In this document: positions 1 to 10,083 of the stretch, one piece after another | Numbering within the stretch: position 1 is the first letter of the stretch | Layout of the letters: the number at the start of each line of letters is the position of its first letter | DNA from: Primula veris | Taxonomy: Eukaryota > Streptophyta > Magnoliopsida > Ericales > Primulaceae | Assembly (NCBI GenBank): GCA_963682055.1 | Contig: OY821740.1 | Span: 42,862,795 to 42,926,794 of the forward strand | Length of the DNA stretch: 64,000 nt | Direction of reading: 5' to 3' | Notes under the pieces: model-generated | What the model was told of the DNA's origin: nothing | Databases searched by the model: none | The model's input: the letters and a program-made list of their open reading frames with translations, nothing else | Translations under genes and position numbers: made by a program

Positions 1-31
1 TAGAATTTAGACCAGAAATATGGTCCTAACA
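1..31 (-). repeat. Start of the 3' LTR of the copia element (partial)
   Basis: These 31 bases are identical to 7201-7231, the outer end of the complete LTR. On the minus strand they begin TGTTAGGACC. The rest of this LTR lies before the window. Confidence 0.93.
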
Positions 32-46
32 ATCTCCCCCTTTGTC
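32..46 (-). other. Polypurine tract of the copia element
   Basis: Directly inside the 3' LTR, the minus strand reads GACAAAGGGGGAGATT, the expected purine-rich primer for plus-strand DNA synthesis. Its position against the LTR supports the assignment. Confidence 0.85.
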
Positions 47-1401
47 ATTGGTTTTGACAAATCATCTAAGTTTATATAAACACTAATCCACCTGCAAATA
101 GTTAGCAGTACAGTTTTTTTCTGTATTTGATATATCAGTGCTTTTGTAACACCTATTTAGCTCCCCCTGCAAGTTAGAATAGCAGGTATCATATAAGCAC
201 AGAATATATCCATTCACAGAGTTTCAGAACAGATTCAATTTCAAAAACAATGCTGGCACAGAGTAGTCTTAATACAGCAATTGTAACTGAACTTTAAAAC
301 AGCAACATAAAGTTTGACATTGAAATTAAAGCTTGAAACTGTAAACATTAAAGTGAACCATAAACTCATCTCCCCCTATTTGTCATAAGCCAGACAAACT
401 AGTAACCAAACTAAGCTTCCTTTCACAGTGAATTTCCCTACCAGCAAAGGCCCTAAACCTCCTATACGTTTTCCTACTCCAGAACCTAGGATCAACCTCA
501 TTAAACTAGGATTTTTGGTTAATAGAAAGAGAGAGAGAGTAATACTGATAATTGTGATTGTTTTGGAATATTAAAAAGAGTTTAGTATAAATAGCAATAA
601 AGTCCATATCCTTTTGTAATTGGAAAGAGATACATGCAAATCAATTATGAAACAGATTTTGGCGAAAAATTAGGAAATATCTTATCAATCAGTTTAAAGA
701 AATCACAGCAAGATCACGAAGGACAGATAAATCCAGCCAAATATACCGATAAACATTCCTTTTGCAAAACAGATTGATCCAAAATTTGAAAATTCAAAAG
801 TTGAAGCTTATGAAAGAATTTTGATCATATTAAAACAAAAAAAACATTTAAAAGATATTTAATTTTTCAGAAAAACAAAAATCTAGCAATTTACCTAAGA
901 AAATATGTTTATCATTGAATAGCTCTAACAAAGATTAGATTTCAGGAGCTTATATTGAGCAAATCCGGTTTTATCTCTACACAAAAACTAGTCTGATGAC
1001 CTCATCAAGGAAAGAGTATAAGTGATGTCAAAATTTTACAAGACTTTGTCTTGACATTTATAATATAGACTGAGGTTTCAACTGATGTTGCAACTGAGCT
1101 TACAACCAGTATTTTTAACACGAGGTTTCAACCGGAGTTGTAACTGTACTTCCAACCAGCTATTGAAAGCATGAGGTTTCAACTGATGTTGCAACTTAAC
1201 TTGCAACCAACCAAAAAAATGCACTTTGTGCTAGCAACTCTATTACCAGAGAGGTTTTCAAGGACAAGTTACCTCACATCTGTTTTTGAGACACCAAAAA
1301 GCGGCTTTTTCAAAACAAAAACATCATAGCTCAAGTAAGACTTAGCCTTAGAAGTAAAAATTATTGAAGGTACTCAATACAGACATATTTAGCAAGAATA
1401 T

Positions 1402-4400
1402 TCAAATAGATTGATAATGACATACCCCTATGTCACTTCTTAATGATTCAAACTTGTTTGTATCAAGGGGCTTAGTGAAAATATCCGCTAGTTGTCTTTC
1501 AGTTGAAACATGTTCTAAAATTAAGCTCTTTTCTTCAACTAGTTCACTAATAAAATGATGCCTTAGATCAATATGTTTGGTTCTGGAATGTTGAACTGGA
1601 TTTTTAGCTAAATCTATAGCACTTTTGTTATCACAAAACAGAGTTAATATCTCTTGTTTAACATTATAATCAGTTAACATCTGTTTCATCCAAATTAGTT
1701 GAGTGCATCCACTTCCAGCTGCAACATATTCTGCCTCAGCAGTAGATAAAGATATGCAATTTTGCTTTTTACTGAACCAAGAAACAAGATTGTTTCCAAA
1801 ATAAAAACAACCACCAGAAGTACTCTTTCTATCATCTATGTTTCCTGCCCAATCTGCATCACAGTAGCCACTAAGAAAATGGTTTGTATCTTTAGAATAC
1901 CATAGGCCTAGATGAGGTGTTCCTTTTACATACCTTAGAATTCTTTTGACAGGTAGAAGATGAGGTTCTAAAGGATTTGCTTGATATCTGGCACAAACTC
2001 CTACACTTAAGCAAAGGTCTGGTCTACTAGCAGTTAAATACAGCAAACTTCCAATCATGGATCTATAAAGACTGGGACAAACACTTTTTCCTTTATCATT
2101 TTTAGACAGTTTAAGGGTAGTACTCATAGGAGTTCTCTTTTCTTTACTCTCACTTAGACCAAACTTCTTAACAAGATTGTCTGCATACTTACTTTGACAT
2201 AGAAAAATCCCTTTCTCATTCTGTTTAACTTGCAATCCTAGAAAGTAAGTCAATTCACCTCCACCACTCATTTCAAATTCATTTTTCATATCAGAAATGA
2301 ATTCTTCTATCCTCTTATTAGAAGATGAGCCAAACACAATGTCATCAACATATATTTGAGCAACAATTATATCCTTTGTAGTTTTCTTTGTAAACAGAGT
2401 TTTATCAACTCCCCCTCTTTTAAAACCTTTTTCAAGCAAAAACTTGGTTAATCTATCATACCAAGCTCTAGGGGCTTGCTTAAGACCATACAAGGCCTTT
2501 TTCAGCAAATAAACATGTTCAGGAAAGTTAGGATCTTCAAATCCCTTAGGTTGACAGACATAAACCTCTTCATTAATCACACCATTAAGAAAAGCACTCT
2601 TTATGTCAAGTTGAAACAGTTTAAAATCATACAGACATGCAAGAGATAGTAGCATTCTAATGGATTCAATTCTAGCTACTGGAGCAAAGGTTTCATCAAA
2701 ATCAATTCCCTCAATTTGTGTATAACCCTGAGCTACCAACCTAGCCTTATTTCTGATAATAACTCCATCTTCATTACTTTTATTTCTAAAGATCCATTTA
2801 GTCCCTATAATATTTTTATTAGAAGGTCTGGGTACTAAAGTCCATACATCATTCCTTTCAAATTGGGACAGTTCATCTTGCATAGCTAAGATCCATTCAC
2901 TATCTTCCAAAGCCTCTTTTATGTTCTTAGGTTCTAACTGAGAGAGGTAACAAGCAAAATGAACAACATTATTTCGCTTACCTCTGGTTTTCATACCTTT
3001 CCATATTTCATAAGCAGTCATGGAAGTGCCTTTAGTAATGTAAACCCTATTAACTATATGACAGGCAGTATTAACAGCTTCAGCCCAAAATCTGTTGGCA
3101 AGTTTCTTAGAGTTAAGCATGACTCTAGCCATTTCCTGAATGGTTCTATTTTTTCTTTCAACTATACCATTTTGCTGTGGAGTCTTAGGAGCAGAAAACT
3201 CATGACTTATACCTAAGGAGTTGCAGAATTCTCTAAACTTGATGTTTTCAAATTCAGTTCCATGATCACTTCTAATCCTAGCAATATTACCACTGATGGA
3301 ACCTTTTTCAAGTTGCAATTTTAAGCACAAGGTTTTGAACAGTTCAAAAGTTTCAGACTTATCCTTTAAGAATACTACCCAAGAGTATCTAGAAAAATCA
3401 TCTACAACTACCAAAATGTACTTCTTACCACCTATACTAGCAGTTTGCATAGGCCCCATCAGGTCAATATGAAGAAGTTCTAGGACTCTCTTAGTGTAGA
3501 TTTGACTTGTACTTTTGTGAATACTTTTGGTTTGTTTGCCTATAGCACAATCACCACAGACACTCTGAGTTTTAGCACTAAGTTTAGGAATTCCTCTTAT
3601 CAATTCCTTGTTAACAAGCTTATCTAAGGTTTTGTAGTTCACATGCCCAAGCCTTTTATGCCAGATATCCACATTATTAGTAATGGCTTGATTACACCTA
3701 CTTTGAGGCAATTCTTTTTCAGCTTTTTCAAACACATAGCAGCTGTTGGTTGATCTAACTCCAGTCATGATTAAATCATTGTTAAGATTAGTAATTAGAC
3801 ACATTTCTTTGTCAAATTTAACAATCATTTTGTTATCACAGAGTTGACTGATACTAATAAGATTAGCTTTTAGACCATCAACAAGAAAGACATCCTCAAT
3901 ATCAGGCATTCCAGGTTTGTTCAAGGTACTTTTACCAACAATTTTACCTGTATCTCCACCTCCAAACACAACAGTGTTTCCTGTAAGAATGGTGACATTT
4001 TTAAGGAGACTTGCAGTACCTGTCATGTGCTTAGAGCAACCACTGTCAAAATACCAATCATTAGAAGTAACAGCATTCAAAGAGTTAATGACAGTTTTGT
4101 TGTTAGCAATTAAGATAGCTTTTTCTTTAACTTTCCAGACCCAGTTCAAATTTTTATTAATAGAAGCTAACCAGGTTTTCTGAGAAATATACCTTCTGTT
4201 TCTTTTCAAATAACACTTGATTTCAGAATGACCAGGTTTCTTGCAGAAATTACACAGCTTCAACCTAAAGTTACTTTTATCCTTAAAGCTATTCAGTTTA
4301 TTCATGGTTACAACTGAGGTTATAACTGAGCTTCCAACCTTCTTTACAAAAACCTGAGTTTTATTCCTGGTTGCAACTCTGGTTGCAACTGAGCTTCTAA

Positions 4401-5913
4401 CCTTATTTTCAAAATTATGAGTTTTAGCTTTAGCAACAGCTTCAATAAAGGTGGTTTTTCCTGTACCTTTACCACCATAGTACCCTAGACCACTGATATC
4501 TTTAGAGCCTCTAGAATATGACATGTCATCTAATTTTTCTGAGGCAGAAACATTCATCAGTTTTATTATCTTTTTAGTTTCAGTAAGTTCAGCCAGTTGT
4601 AGTTTAAGCTTCTCAGTAAGACTTTTAACCTCATCCTTTAGATTAACATTAAGTTTGCTTATGATCAAGGATTGTTTACTCAGACATTTATACTTTTCAT
4701 AAAGAACAAGATATTGCTGAGAAATGTCTTCATCAGAAGGTTCTTCCTCATCACTGCTATAGATTTCAGGAGCAGTTGTAACTATGGTTGAAACATGTTC
4801 ACAGTCACTTTCATAAGTAGGTTCTTTTTCAGTGATTATTCCCATAAAATTAACAAAATTAGAATCATCCTCTTCATCACTGTTGCTCTCAGAATCACTA
4901 TCACTATGAGTGGTTATATAAGCATTTTTGTTCCTTTTTAAGGTATTTGCACACTCAGCCTGAATATGACCAAACCCTCTACATTCTCTACACTGAATCT
5001 CTTTAGGCTTATAGTCTTTATTATCCTTTTCTTTAGAATTCCACTTTCCTGTAGAGTTATTATTGAACCTGGATTCTGTTTTAAGATGGTTATCCCTTTT
5101 CTGAAAATTTTTAGAAGAACCAGTATCATCCTCTTTTCTCTTATAAAACTTTTTAAAAACCTTTTTAGCAAAGAAAGCCAGCTGTTCTTCATCACTCATT
5201 TTATCACAGACATTAGGTTCAGATTTCTTAGCCTGAAATGCTATTCCCTTTTCTGGTCTTTTATGTTTAAAGAATTTCAGCTCATGAGTGCTTAGATTTC
5301 CTATAAGTTCTTCAAGTTTAAGATTATCTAAGTCTGTGGATTCTTCAATAGCTGTAACTTTGATTTCAAACCTTTCTGGGAGTGACCTAAGAGTTTTCTT
5401 AACAAGTTTAGCATCACTGTATTTTTCACCTAAGGTTCCAGCTTGATGAGCAATGTGGCAGATTCTACCATTAAATTGTTCAATATTTTCATCTTCCTCC
5501 ATTCTTAGGTTTTCAAATTGAGTAGTTAACTGTTGAAGTTTGAAAGCTTTTACTTTAGTAGTTCCTTCAAAAGTAACTTGCAAAATATCCCATGCCTCTT
5601 TAGCAGTTTCACAGTGAGAAATATACCTGAATACACTAAGAGTTACACCAGCAAAAATCAAGTTTATGGCTGTTGAGTTGGCACTTGATTTCCTGTCTTC
5701 ATCAGCAGACCATCTGTCTTCAGGTATAAAAACCAGTTCTCCTTCACTATCAATGGCAGTTGGAGCCTCCCATCCATACATCACAGTTTTCCATGCATGT
5801 TCATTCTGCTGTTTGATGAAGGACCTCATTCTGATCTTCCATACTCCATAGTTTACTCCTCCTTCAAGCAATGGAGGTTTGTTGAAGGCGTTTCCTTCCC
5901 TCATTAAGTCCAT
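1402..5913 (-). CDS. Copia gag-pol polyprotein, intact frame but with an internal segment missing
   Basis: One uninterrupted 1503-residue frame. In order: a gag region (about 1-240, UBN2/DUF4219-like); a CCHC knuckle CRECRGFGHIQAEC near 307-322; a coiled-coil/acidic linker; a second knuckle CNFCKKPGHSEIKC near 552; an aspartic protease with DSGCSKHMTG near 620; a pre-integrase motif HKRLGH near 750; an integrase with DLMGP, DDFSRYS, DHGTEFEN and QQNGIVERKNR (about 815-922); RT with YVDD near 1186; and RNase H with CDADWAG and STAEAEY (about 1350-1395). After the integrase sequence YEIWKGMK the protein passes at once into the pre-RT region (TRGKRNN...LSQLEP). The integrase C-terminal part with the usual FLGY-type segment is absent, so the product is probably unable to integrate alone. 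The frame is otherwise free of stops, which suggests a fairly recent insertion. Confidence 0.95.
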   Translation of the reverse strand: MDLMREGNAFNKPPLLEGGVNYGVWKIRMRSFIKQQNEHAWKTVMYGWEAPTAIDSEGELVFIPEDRWSADEDRKSSANSTAINLIFAGVTLSVFRYISHCETAKEAWDILQVTFEGTTKVKAFKLQQLTTQFENLRMEEDENIEQFNGRICHIAHQAGTLGEKYSDAKLVKKTLRSLPERFEIKVTAIEESTDLDNLKLEELIGNLSTHELKFFKHKRPEKGIAFQAKKSEPNVCDKMSDEEQLAFFAKKVFKKFYKRKEDDTGSSKNFQKRDNHLKTESRFNNNSTGKWNSKEKDNKDYKPKEIQCRECRGFGHIQAECANTLKRNKNAYITTHSDSDSESNSDEEDDSNFVNFMGIITEKEPTYESDCEHVSTIVTTAPEIYSSDEEEPSDEDISQQYLVLYEKYKCLSKQSLIISKLNVNLKDEVKSLTEKLKLQLAELTETKKIIKLMNVSASEKLDDMSYSRGSKDISGLGYYGGKGTGKTTFIEAVAKAKTHNFENKVRSSVATRVATRNKTQVFVKKVGSSVITSVVTMNKLNSFKDKSNFRLKLCNFCKKPGHSEIKCYLKRNRRYISQKTWLASINKNLNWVWKVKEKAILIANNKTVINSLNAVTSNDWYFDSGCSKHMTGTASLLKNVTILTGNTVVFGGGDTGKIVGKSTLNKPGMPDIEDVFLVDGLKANLISISQLCDNKMIVKFDKEMCLITNLNNDLIMTGVRSTNSCYVFEKAEKELPQSRCNQAITNNVDIWHKRLGHVNYKTLDKLVNKELIRGIPKLSAKTQSVCGDCAIGKQTKSIHKSTSQIYTKRVLELLHIDLMGPMQTASIGGKKYILVVVDDFSRYSWVVFLKDKSETFELFKTLCLKLQLEKGSISGNIARIRSDHGTEFENIKFREFCNSLGISHEFSAPKTPQQNGIVERKNRTIQEMARVMLNSKKLANRFWAEAVNTACHIVNRVYITKGTSMTAYEIWKGMKTRGKRNNVVHFACYLSQLEPKNIKEALEDSEWILAMQDELSQFERNDVWTLVPRPSNKNIIGTKWIFRNKSNEDGVIIRNKARLVAQGYTQIEGIDFDETFAPVARIESIRMLLSLACLYDFKLFQLDIKSAFLNGVINEEVYVCQPKGFEDPNFPEHVYLLKKALYGLKQAPRAWYDRLTKFLLEKGFKRGGVDKTLFTKKTTKDIIVAQIYVDDIVFGSSSNKRIEEFISDMKNEFEMSGGGELTYFLGLQVKQNEKGIFLCQSKYADNLVKKFGLSESKEKRTPMSTTLKLSKNDKGKSVCPSLYRSMIGSLLYLTASRPDLCLSVGVCARYQANPLEPHLLPVKRILRYVKGTPHLGLWYSKDTNHFLSGYCDADWAGNIDDRKSTSGGCFYFGNNLVSWFSKKQNCISLSTAEAEYVAAGSGCTQLIWMKQMLTDYNVKQEILTLFCDNKSAIDLAKNPVQHSRTKHIDLRHHFISELVEEKSLILEHVSTERQLADIFTKPLDTNKFESLRSDIGVCHYQSI

Positions 5914-5958
5914 TTTTACTAGAACACAGGATCAACACTAAGTAAAGTCTAGTGTAAA

Positions 5959-5970
5959 GCTCTGATACCA
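5959..5970 (-). other. tRNA-Met primer-binding site
   Basis: The minus strand reads TGGTATCAGAGC, the classic plant initiator tRNA-Met primer-binding sequence of copia elements, two bases inside the LTR end at 5973. Confidence 0.93.
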
Positions 5971-5972
5971 AT

Positions 5973-7231
5973 TGAAATTCCTATCCGCTGTTCTAGATGC
6001 AGTTTTGCAGTAAGGTTCCAAGTGGGGTTGGAACTGCAGTTGGAACCAAGTGTATAAGGTTCCAAGTAATGTTGGAACTGCAGTTGGAACCAAGTGTATT
6101 AATGGACAGAACTGTTTTAAAATTAAATGTACTTGAAAATAATTCACACGCATATTTAACAACGGAGTTCACCTAACTAGGCTACGTCTCCGGGGCACTT
6201 ACCCAGATTATGATATTATAAAAAGCTTACAATATATGACTCAAGTCTTAATGAAAAACTTAGACTCCCTCTAGGTTTTTCTGCCTATCACTATATTGCT
6301 CCTACTCTATAACTATCACTTATAAATCAATGGCATCCCACCATTGTTTTCTTTTTAAAGCTCACGTGTATTCTCTCTAGAAAATAAGTTCTTTATAATT
6401 TAGAACACACACATTTTACAAGCTAGGTTATCAACTATTTATACAAGTAAAACAATCTTCTTGCTTCAAGATCTTTTATGATTGCTTTGACTTGTTTTTG
6501 ATTGGCTTCAATCTTTCCATGTATGAGCAAACTCTTCAGCGTAGGATTGACTCCAATCTTCATAAGTTAATACCTGTTAAATAACTAGCTTGGAAATAGG
6601 AGTTAGTCTTTTCCTATAACTAGGAAACATATAAAGATAATATCTTTTAGAGATAATATCTTTCCATATATATATGAAACACATAACTCCATATTACATT
6701 CAATCTTTAAACGAATTATACTGAATATAGATAAGGAACAAAAGATTGAAACAAGTGATAAGGACAAGCATAAGAATAGAGATACATATTAAAAGGAAAC
6801 ATAACCTTATAAACTAATCTCTTTATATCTTTTAGGAAATCTTTCCTTACCACTTTGATATTCTCAATAAACGCATACTAAACCTGTTAAGATCATATGA
6901 GAATATATCCTGCATACTTTAAAACAAATAATTATTAATAAAGAACAGTTATGCAGAATAACAGAACTAGACAGAATTCTGCTGAACAGCAGGTTGCAAC
7001 TGAGGTTGCAACATTACTTGAAACCTCCAATGCTGTCTAAGCAGGTTGTAACTGTGGTTGTAACTGAGCTTGCAACATTACTAGAAACCTATCAACATAG
7101 GTTGTAACTGAGGTTGCAACATTGCTTGAAACCTAACAACACCTGTCTTAGTTCATAATAAACAGATAGGATTATTTAGTGAAAACCATTAGACAACAAG
7201 TAGAATTTAGACCAGAAATATGGTCCTAACA
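5973..7231 (-). repeat. Complete 5' LTR of the copia element (1259 bp)
   Basis: Bounded by TG...CA, next to the primer-binding site on one side and ending with the same 31 bp seen at the window start. It carries two families of internal repeats: a roughly 50-bp duplication of a GGTTCCAAG/GTTGGAACTGCAG theme at about 6013-6100, and GGTTGCAACTGAGGTTGCAAC-like units at about 6980-7130. Related units recur inside the element at about 1075-1210 and 4303-4405. It holds the element's promoter and polyadenylation signals, not pinpointed here. Confidence 0.9.
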
Positions 7232-7736
7232 GTAAGGTTTGATACAACTATTATAATAGATTGGATATTAAAGAAATCTACCATCTCCGTCTCTCGTGTG
7301 GTTGCATAATTTTTCAGTTTCTCTGCATTTCAAACTGTCACAACGTACAACTTTTAGGTTTAAAATTTCCAGAGCAAGCCATATTGTGATTTTGCATTCT
7401 TTGGTTATTCCATTTTTATGTTTAATTTGTTACAAAAATTTCACTTCATTTGTCCACCACAATGCCGGGTGATGTCACTTTGAGGTCCAAACACTTGGCC
7501 CCGAAATTACCCACCACGAAACTTCCCTGTTATCCCTTACCGTTGAGAATCAATCTCTACACCACGTTATGCCATTCTGTAAATAATATGAAATTTGTAA
7601 TGCGTTCCTCTGAGTTCTTTTATTGATTTTTTTCTTTCTAAAACGCTATCTGTCTTTAATTCGTAATCAGTAATCACAATCTATTTTTTTTTAAATCCTT
7701 CTCCCTAGGAATTACCTTTTCCCTCCTGGTTCACAG
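7232..7736 (+). other. Probable intron 1 (3' part) of the stress-associated protein gene
   Basis: This AT-rich stretch lies between the LTR edge and the acceptor ...TTCACAG at 7736. It begins GTAAGG, a good 5' splice-site match directly abutting the element. I searched it for the missing first exon (the N-terminal AN1 half) and found none. The only ATG frame (7462 to about 7626, 55 codons) has no zinc-finger residues. Confidence 0.45.
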
Positions 7737-8417
7737 GTATTCTGTTTAGATCACCGGAGCTACACCAAACATCAATGCCCAAAAGCCAACAAAAACGATA
7801 AAACAGTTGTAATATGCCCACTCTGCGCGAAAGGAGTTCTTCTCATCCCCGAAGAAGACCCGAACATCACGTGGGAATCACACGTTAACACCGAATGCGA
7901 CCCATCAAACTACGAAAAAGCTACCAAAAAGAGAAAGTGCCCCGTCAGAGGCTGCAGGGAAGTCCTAACATTCTCAAACACAGTCAAGTGCCGAGATTGT
8001 GCAATTGACCACTGCCTCAAGCACCGATTTGGGCTTGACCACTCATGTCCCGGGCCCAAAAAGCCCGACCAAGGGTTAATGGGCTTCTTTAACAGAAGCC
8101 CAAATGTGGAGCCCAGATGGTCATCGAACTGGCTCAGTGCAGCTACCAAATTTTTGAGCGGTGAGTTTGGACAGAAAGTGAAGACGGGGGAGAGCAGTGA
8201 TGATGGGGTTAATAATCAGGTGGAGCAGTGTCCATTGTGCCGTGCGAGATTTAAATCCGGACCGGACCTAGTGGACCATGTTCAGAATGTTCATAAGGAG
8301 AAGGGGCTTATGAAAGTGACGGTTGATGTTTGTCCCAAGTGTAGTAAAGGTTTTCGCGATCCACTGGCTCTCGTGAAACATGTCGAGAGAGAGCATGGAG
8401 GCACATCAAAAGCGTAG
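7737..8417 (+). CDS. AN1/C2H2 zinc-finger stress-associated protein (SAP11/SAP13-like), last exon, 5' end missing
   Basis: The exon codes for 226 residues after the acceptor TTCACAG. It opens with VFCLDHRSYTKHQC, the second half of a first AN1 finger. It then has a complete second AN1 finger (CPVRGC...CRDC..DHCLKHRFGLDHSC, about residues 64-102) and two C2H2 fingers near the C-terminus (CPLC...H...H and CPKC...H...H). This is the layout of the SAP11/SAP13 class of stress-associated proteins, thought to act in abiotic stress responses, some with ubiquitin-related roles. The first exon, expected to carry the start codon and the first zinc ligands, is not between the LTR and this exon. It probably lies just before the window, beyond the copia insertion. 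The first in-frame ATG here (8079) would lose both AN1 domains, so it is not taken as the start. Confidence 0.85.
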   Translation, partial: VFCLDHRSYTKHQCPKANKNDKTVVICPLCAKGVLLIPEEDPNITWESHVNTECDPSNYEKATKKRKCPVRGCREVLTFSNTVKCRDCAIDHCLKHRFGLDHSCPGPKKPDQGLMGFFNRSPNVEPRWSSNWLSAATKFLSGEFGQKVKTGESSDDGVNNQVEQCPLCRARFKSGPDLVDHVQNVHKEKGLMKVTVDVCPKCSKGFRDPLALVKHVEREHGGTSKA

Positions 8418-9461
8418 GATGAAGGGATGTGATAAAATTATTTGTTTGATCTAATTATATTTGTATATATCAACTTATCAAGCACCTTCCTTCTTCTTTT
8501 GTTTGTTGTAAGGCGATAGGGAGATGAGCTCCAGTTTCTTAGATAATCATTCAGTTGAGGTTACAGATTTCTTGGGTGGGGATGGAGGTATAGATTCTGT
8601 TTTTACATTTTGCAAAAAAGCGATTTATTATTAACAATGTATCAAGAGTTGCAAAGTTGTTTTTTATTTTTGTATTCATTCTGGGGAAGTTGTGGTTTTC
8701 AGTTATTTATGATTCATTTTCAAACTTTCAGTAATCATTGTTCAATAAGTTTGAATTGTTTGATGTAAATTTTGTTTAACTGTCACTAGGTGAATCGACA
8801 TTTATACTTGTTTGTCACCATTCCGTTTAGCTTCCATGATCACTTCAAGTCTTCAAGTACGAAGAAAATACTGGAAAAAAAGAAGTATTAGAGCTTTATT
8901 AATTTATTATACGTTGGCCCTTGTACTTTGTCAATCTTTCTTTTAGTCCTTTTACATTAAAAGTCTGCACATTTGAACACTTTGAAAGCCGCAGTTTTAT
9001 TTTAATCTGTGTCATACTGTCATCAATACCAGATTGCCAGAAGTATATTGCTCATGAAGAAAGTTCGAAATGCTCTTCCTTGTTAAGGCTGCAAATGAAC
9101 AGAAATGGGACACATAACCGTTCGTTTGTTTACTCAGCAAGCTTATATTCGTTTTAAAAAATTAATAAAATGTTTAACTTATCGTTGATGAGATGATCCG
9201 AGTCGATTTAGTTTGTAATTAGTTCATTCAATAAAACCATGAAGGGTCGTCATTTGCTCCCCTTGGAATGGCAATCGCATGGAGTAAAATGATTATTCAT
9301 ACACATCTGAGAAAAAAATCACCATTTCTTGCTCACATAACTAGCGTTGCTAATTTTGTTTTCAAACAAGTTACTGCATTTTTAAAAATATAAAATATTA
9401 TACGTGATAAATTGATAATGAAGGAAACAACATTATTTCCAGCTATTCTTTTAAGTTAATA

Positions 9462-9516
<55 letters not shown>

Positions 9517-10083
9517 AGTAATCGTGTCTCACGCTTTGTGTGTGAGACGCGTAATGCAATAAAATTTAGAAAATAAGTGTAGTTATGATACAAATATTTG
9601 GAGAATAAAAAAAAGATAAGAGTATAAGATAAGAAGACTAAAAAGAATTTTGAGAGGTTAAATAGTGATAAAAAGTGTTATTAGTTATTACTTTTTATCT
9701 ATTTTTTATGATAATATGGTATTGTGGTAATTAATAAAAAAATGTAAGGATATTTTTAAAAAAAAATAGTAAAATTTGGCAGACTCAACAAATCTTGAGT
9801 TGCTTATTATAATAGTATAGATGCTCTAGTTTTTTCTATTTCTATATCCATTTTCGAAGTTAATACACTTGTCCCAAGAAAGATATACAAACTATCAATT
9901 AAAGATTCAAATCTCTCAGTATATCTTAAATTTATCTCATTACCAATTAAACCTTTTGTATTTTCCAAATTACACTCCAATTAAACGCTTCACTTCCCTT
10001 AATTATTCTTAAAAATAGATACATACATATATACGCCGGCGGTTATATATATACACCCATTCTCTTTCTCCACTGTAAAAAAA
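8418..10083. other. Intergenic; 3' UTR of the SAP gene, TA microsatellite, small inverted repeat
   Basis: No convincing gene. The first few hundred bases are probably SAP 3' UTR. A TA run lies at 9466-9514, followed at about 9523-9552 by a short hairpin with arms CGTGTCTCAC and GTGAGACGCG. A TATATATA box sits at 10043-10054, about 30 bp before the next ATG. Confidence 0.6.
9466..9514. repeat. (TA)n microsatellite
   Basis: About 49 bp of near-perfect alternating T and A. Confidence 0.95.

Larger units (their letters stand above)
1..7231 (-). mobile_element. Ty1/copia LTR retrotransposon, SIRE/Maximus-like, nearly complete
   Basis: An LTR retrotransposon read on the minus strand: 5' LTR (7231 down to 5973), tRNA-Met type primer-binding site, gag-pol frame, a 1.37 kb untranslated 3' region, a polypurine tract and the first 31 bp of the 3' LTR at the window edge. 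Positions 1-31 and 7201-7231 are identical, which fixes the element ends. The domain order protease, integrase, RT, RNase H is that of copia. LTRs longer than 1.2 kb, a UBN2/DUF4219-type gag and the FACYLSQLEP-like stretch before RT suggest the SIRE/Maximus lineage (inference). No envelope-like frame is seen between pol and the 3' LTR. The target-site duplication cannot be checked because the other flank lies outside the window. Confidence 0.93.

Noticed and set aside
7462..7626. Short ATG frame as possible exon 1 of the SAP gene
   Set aside because: No cysteine/histidine pattern of an AN1 finger and no fitting donor; exon 1 is more likely outside the window.
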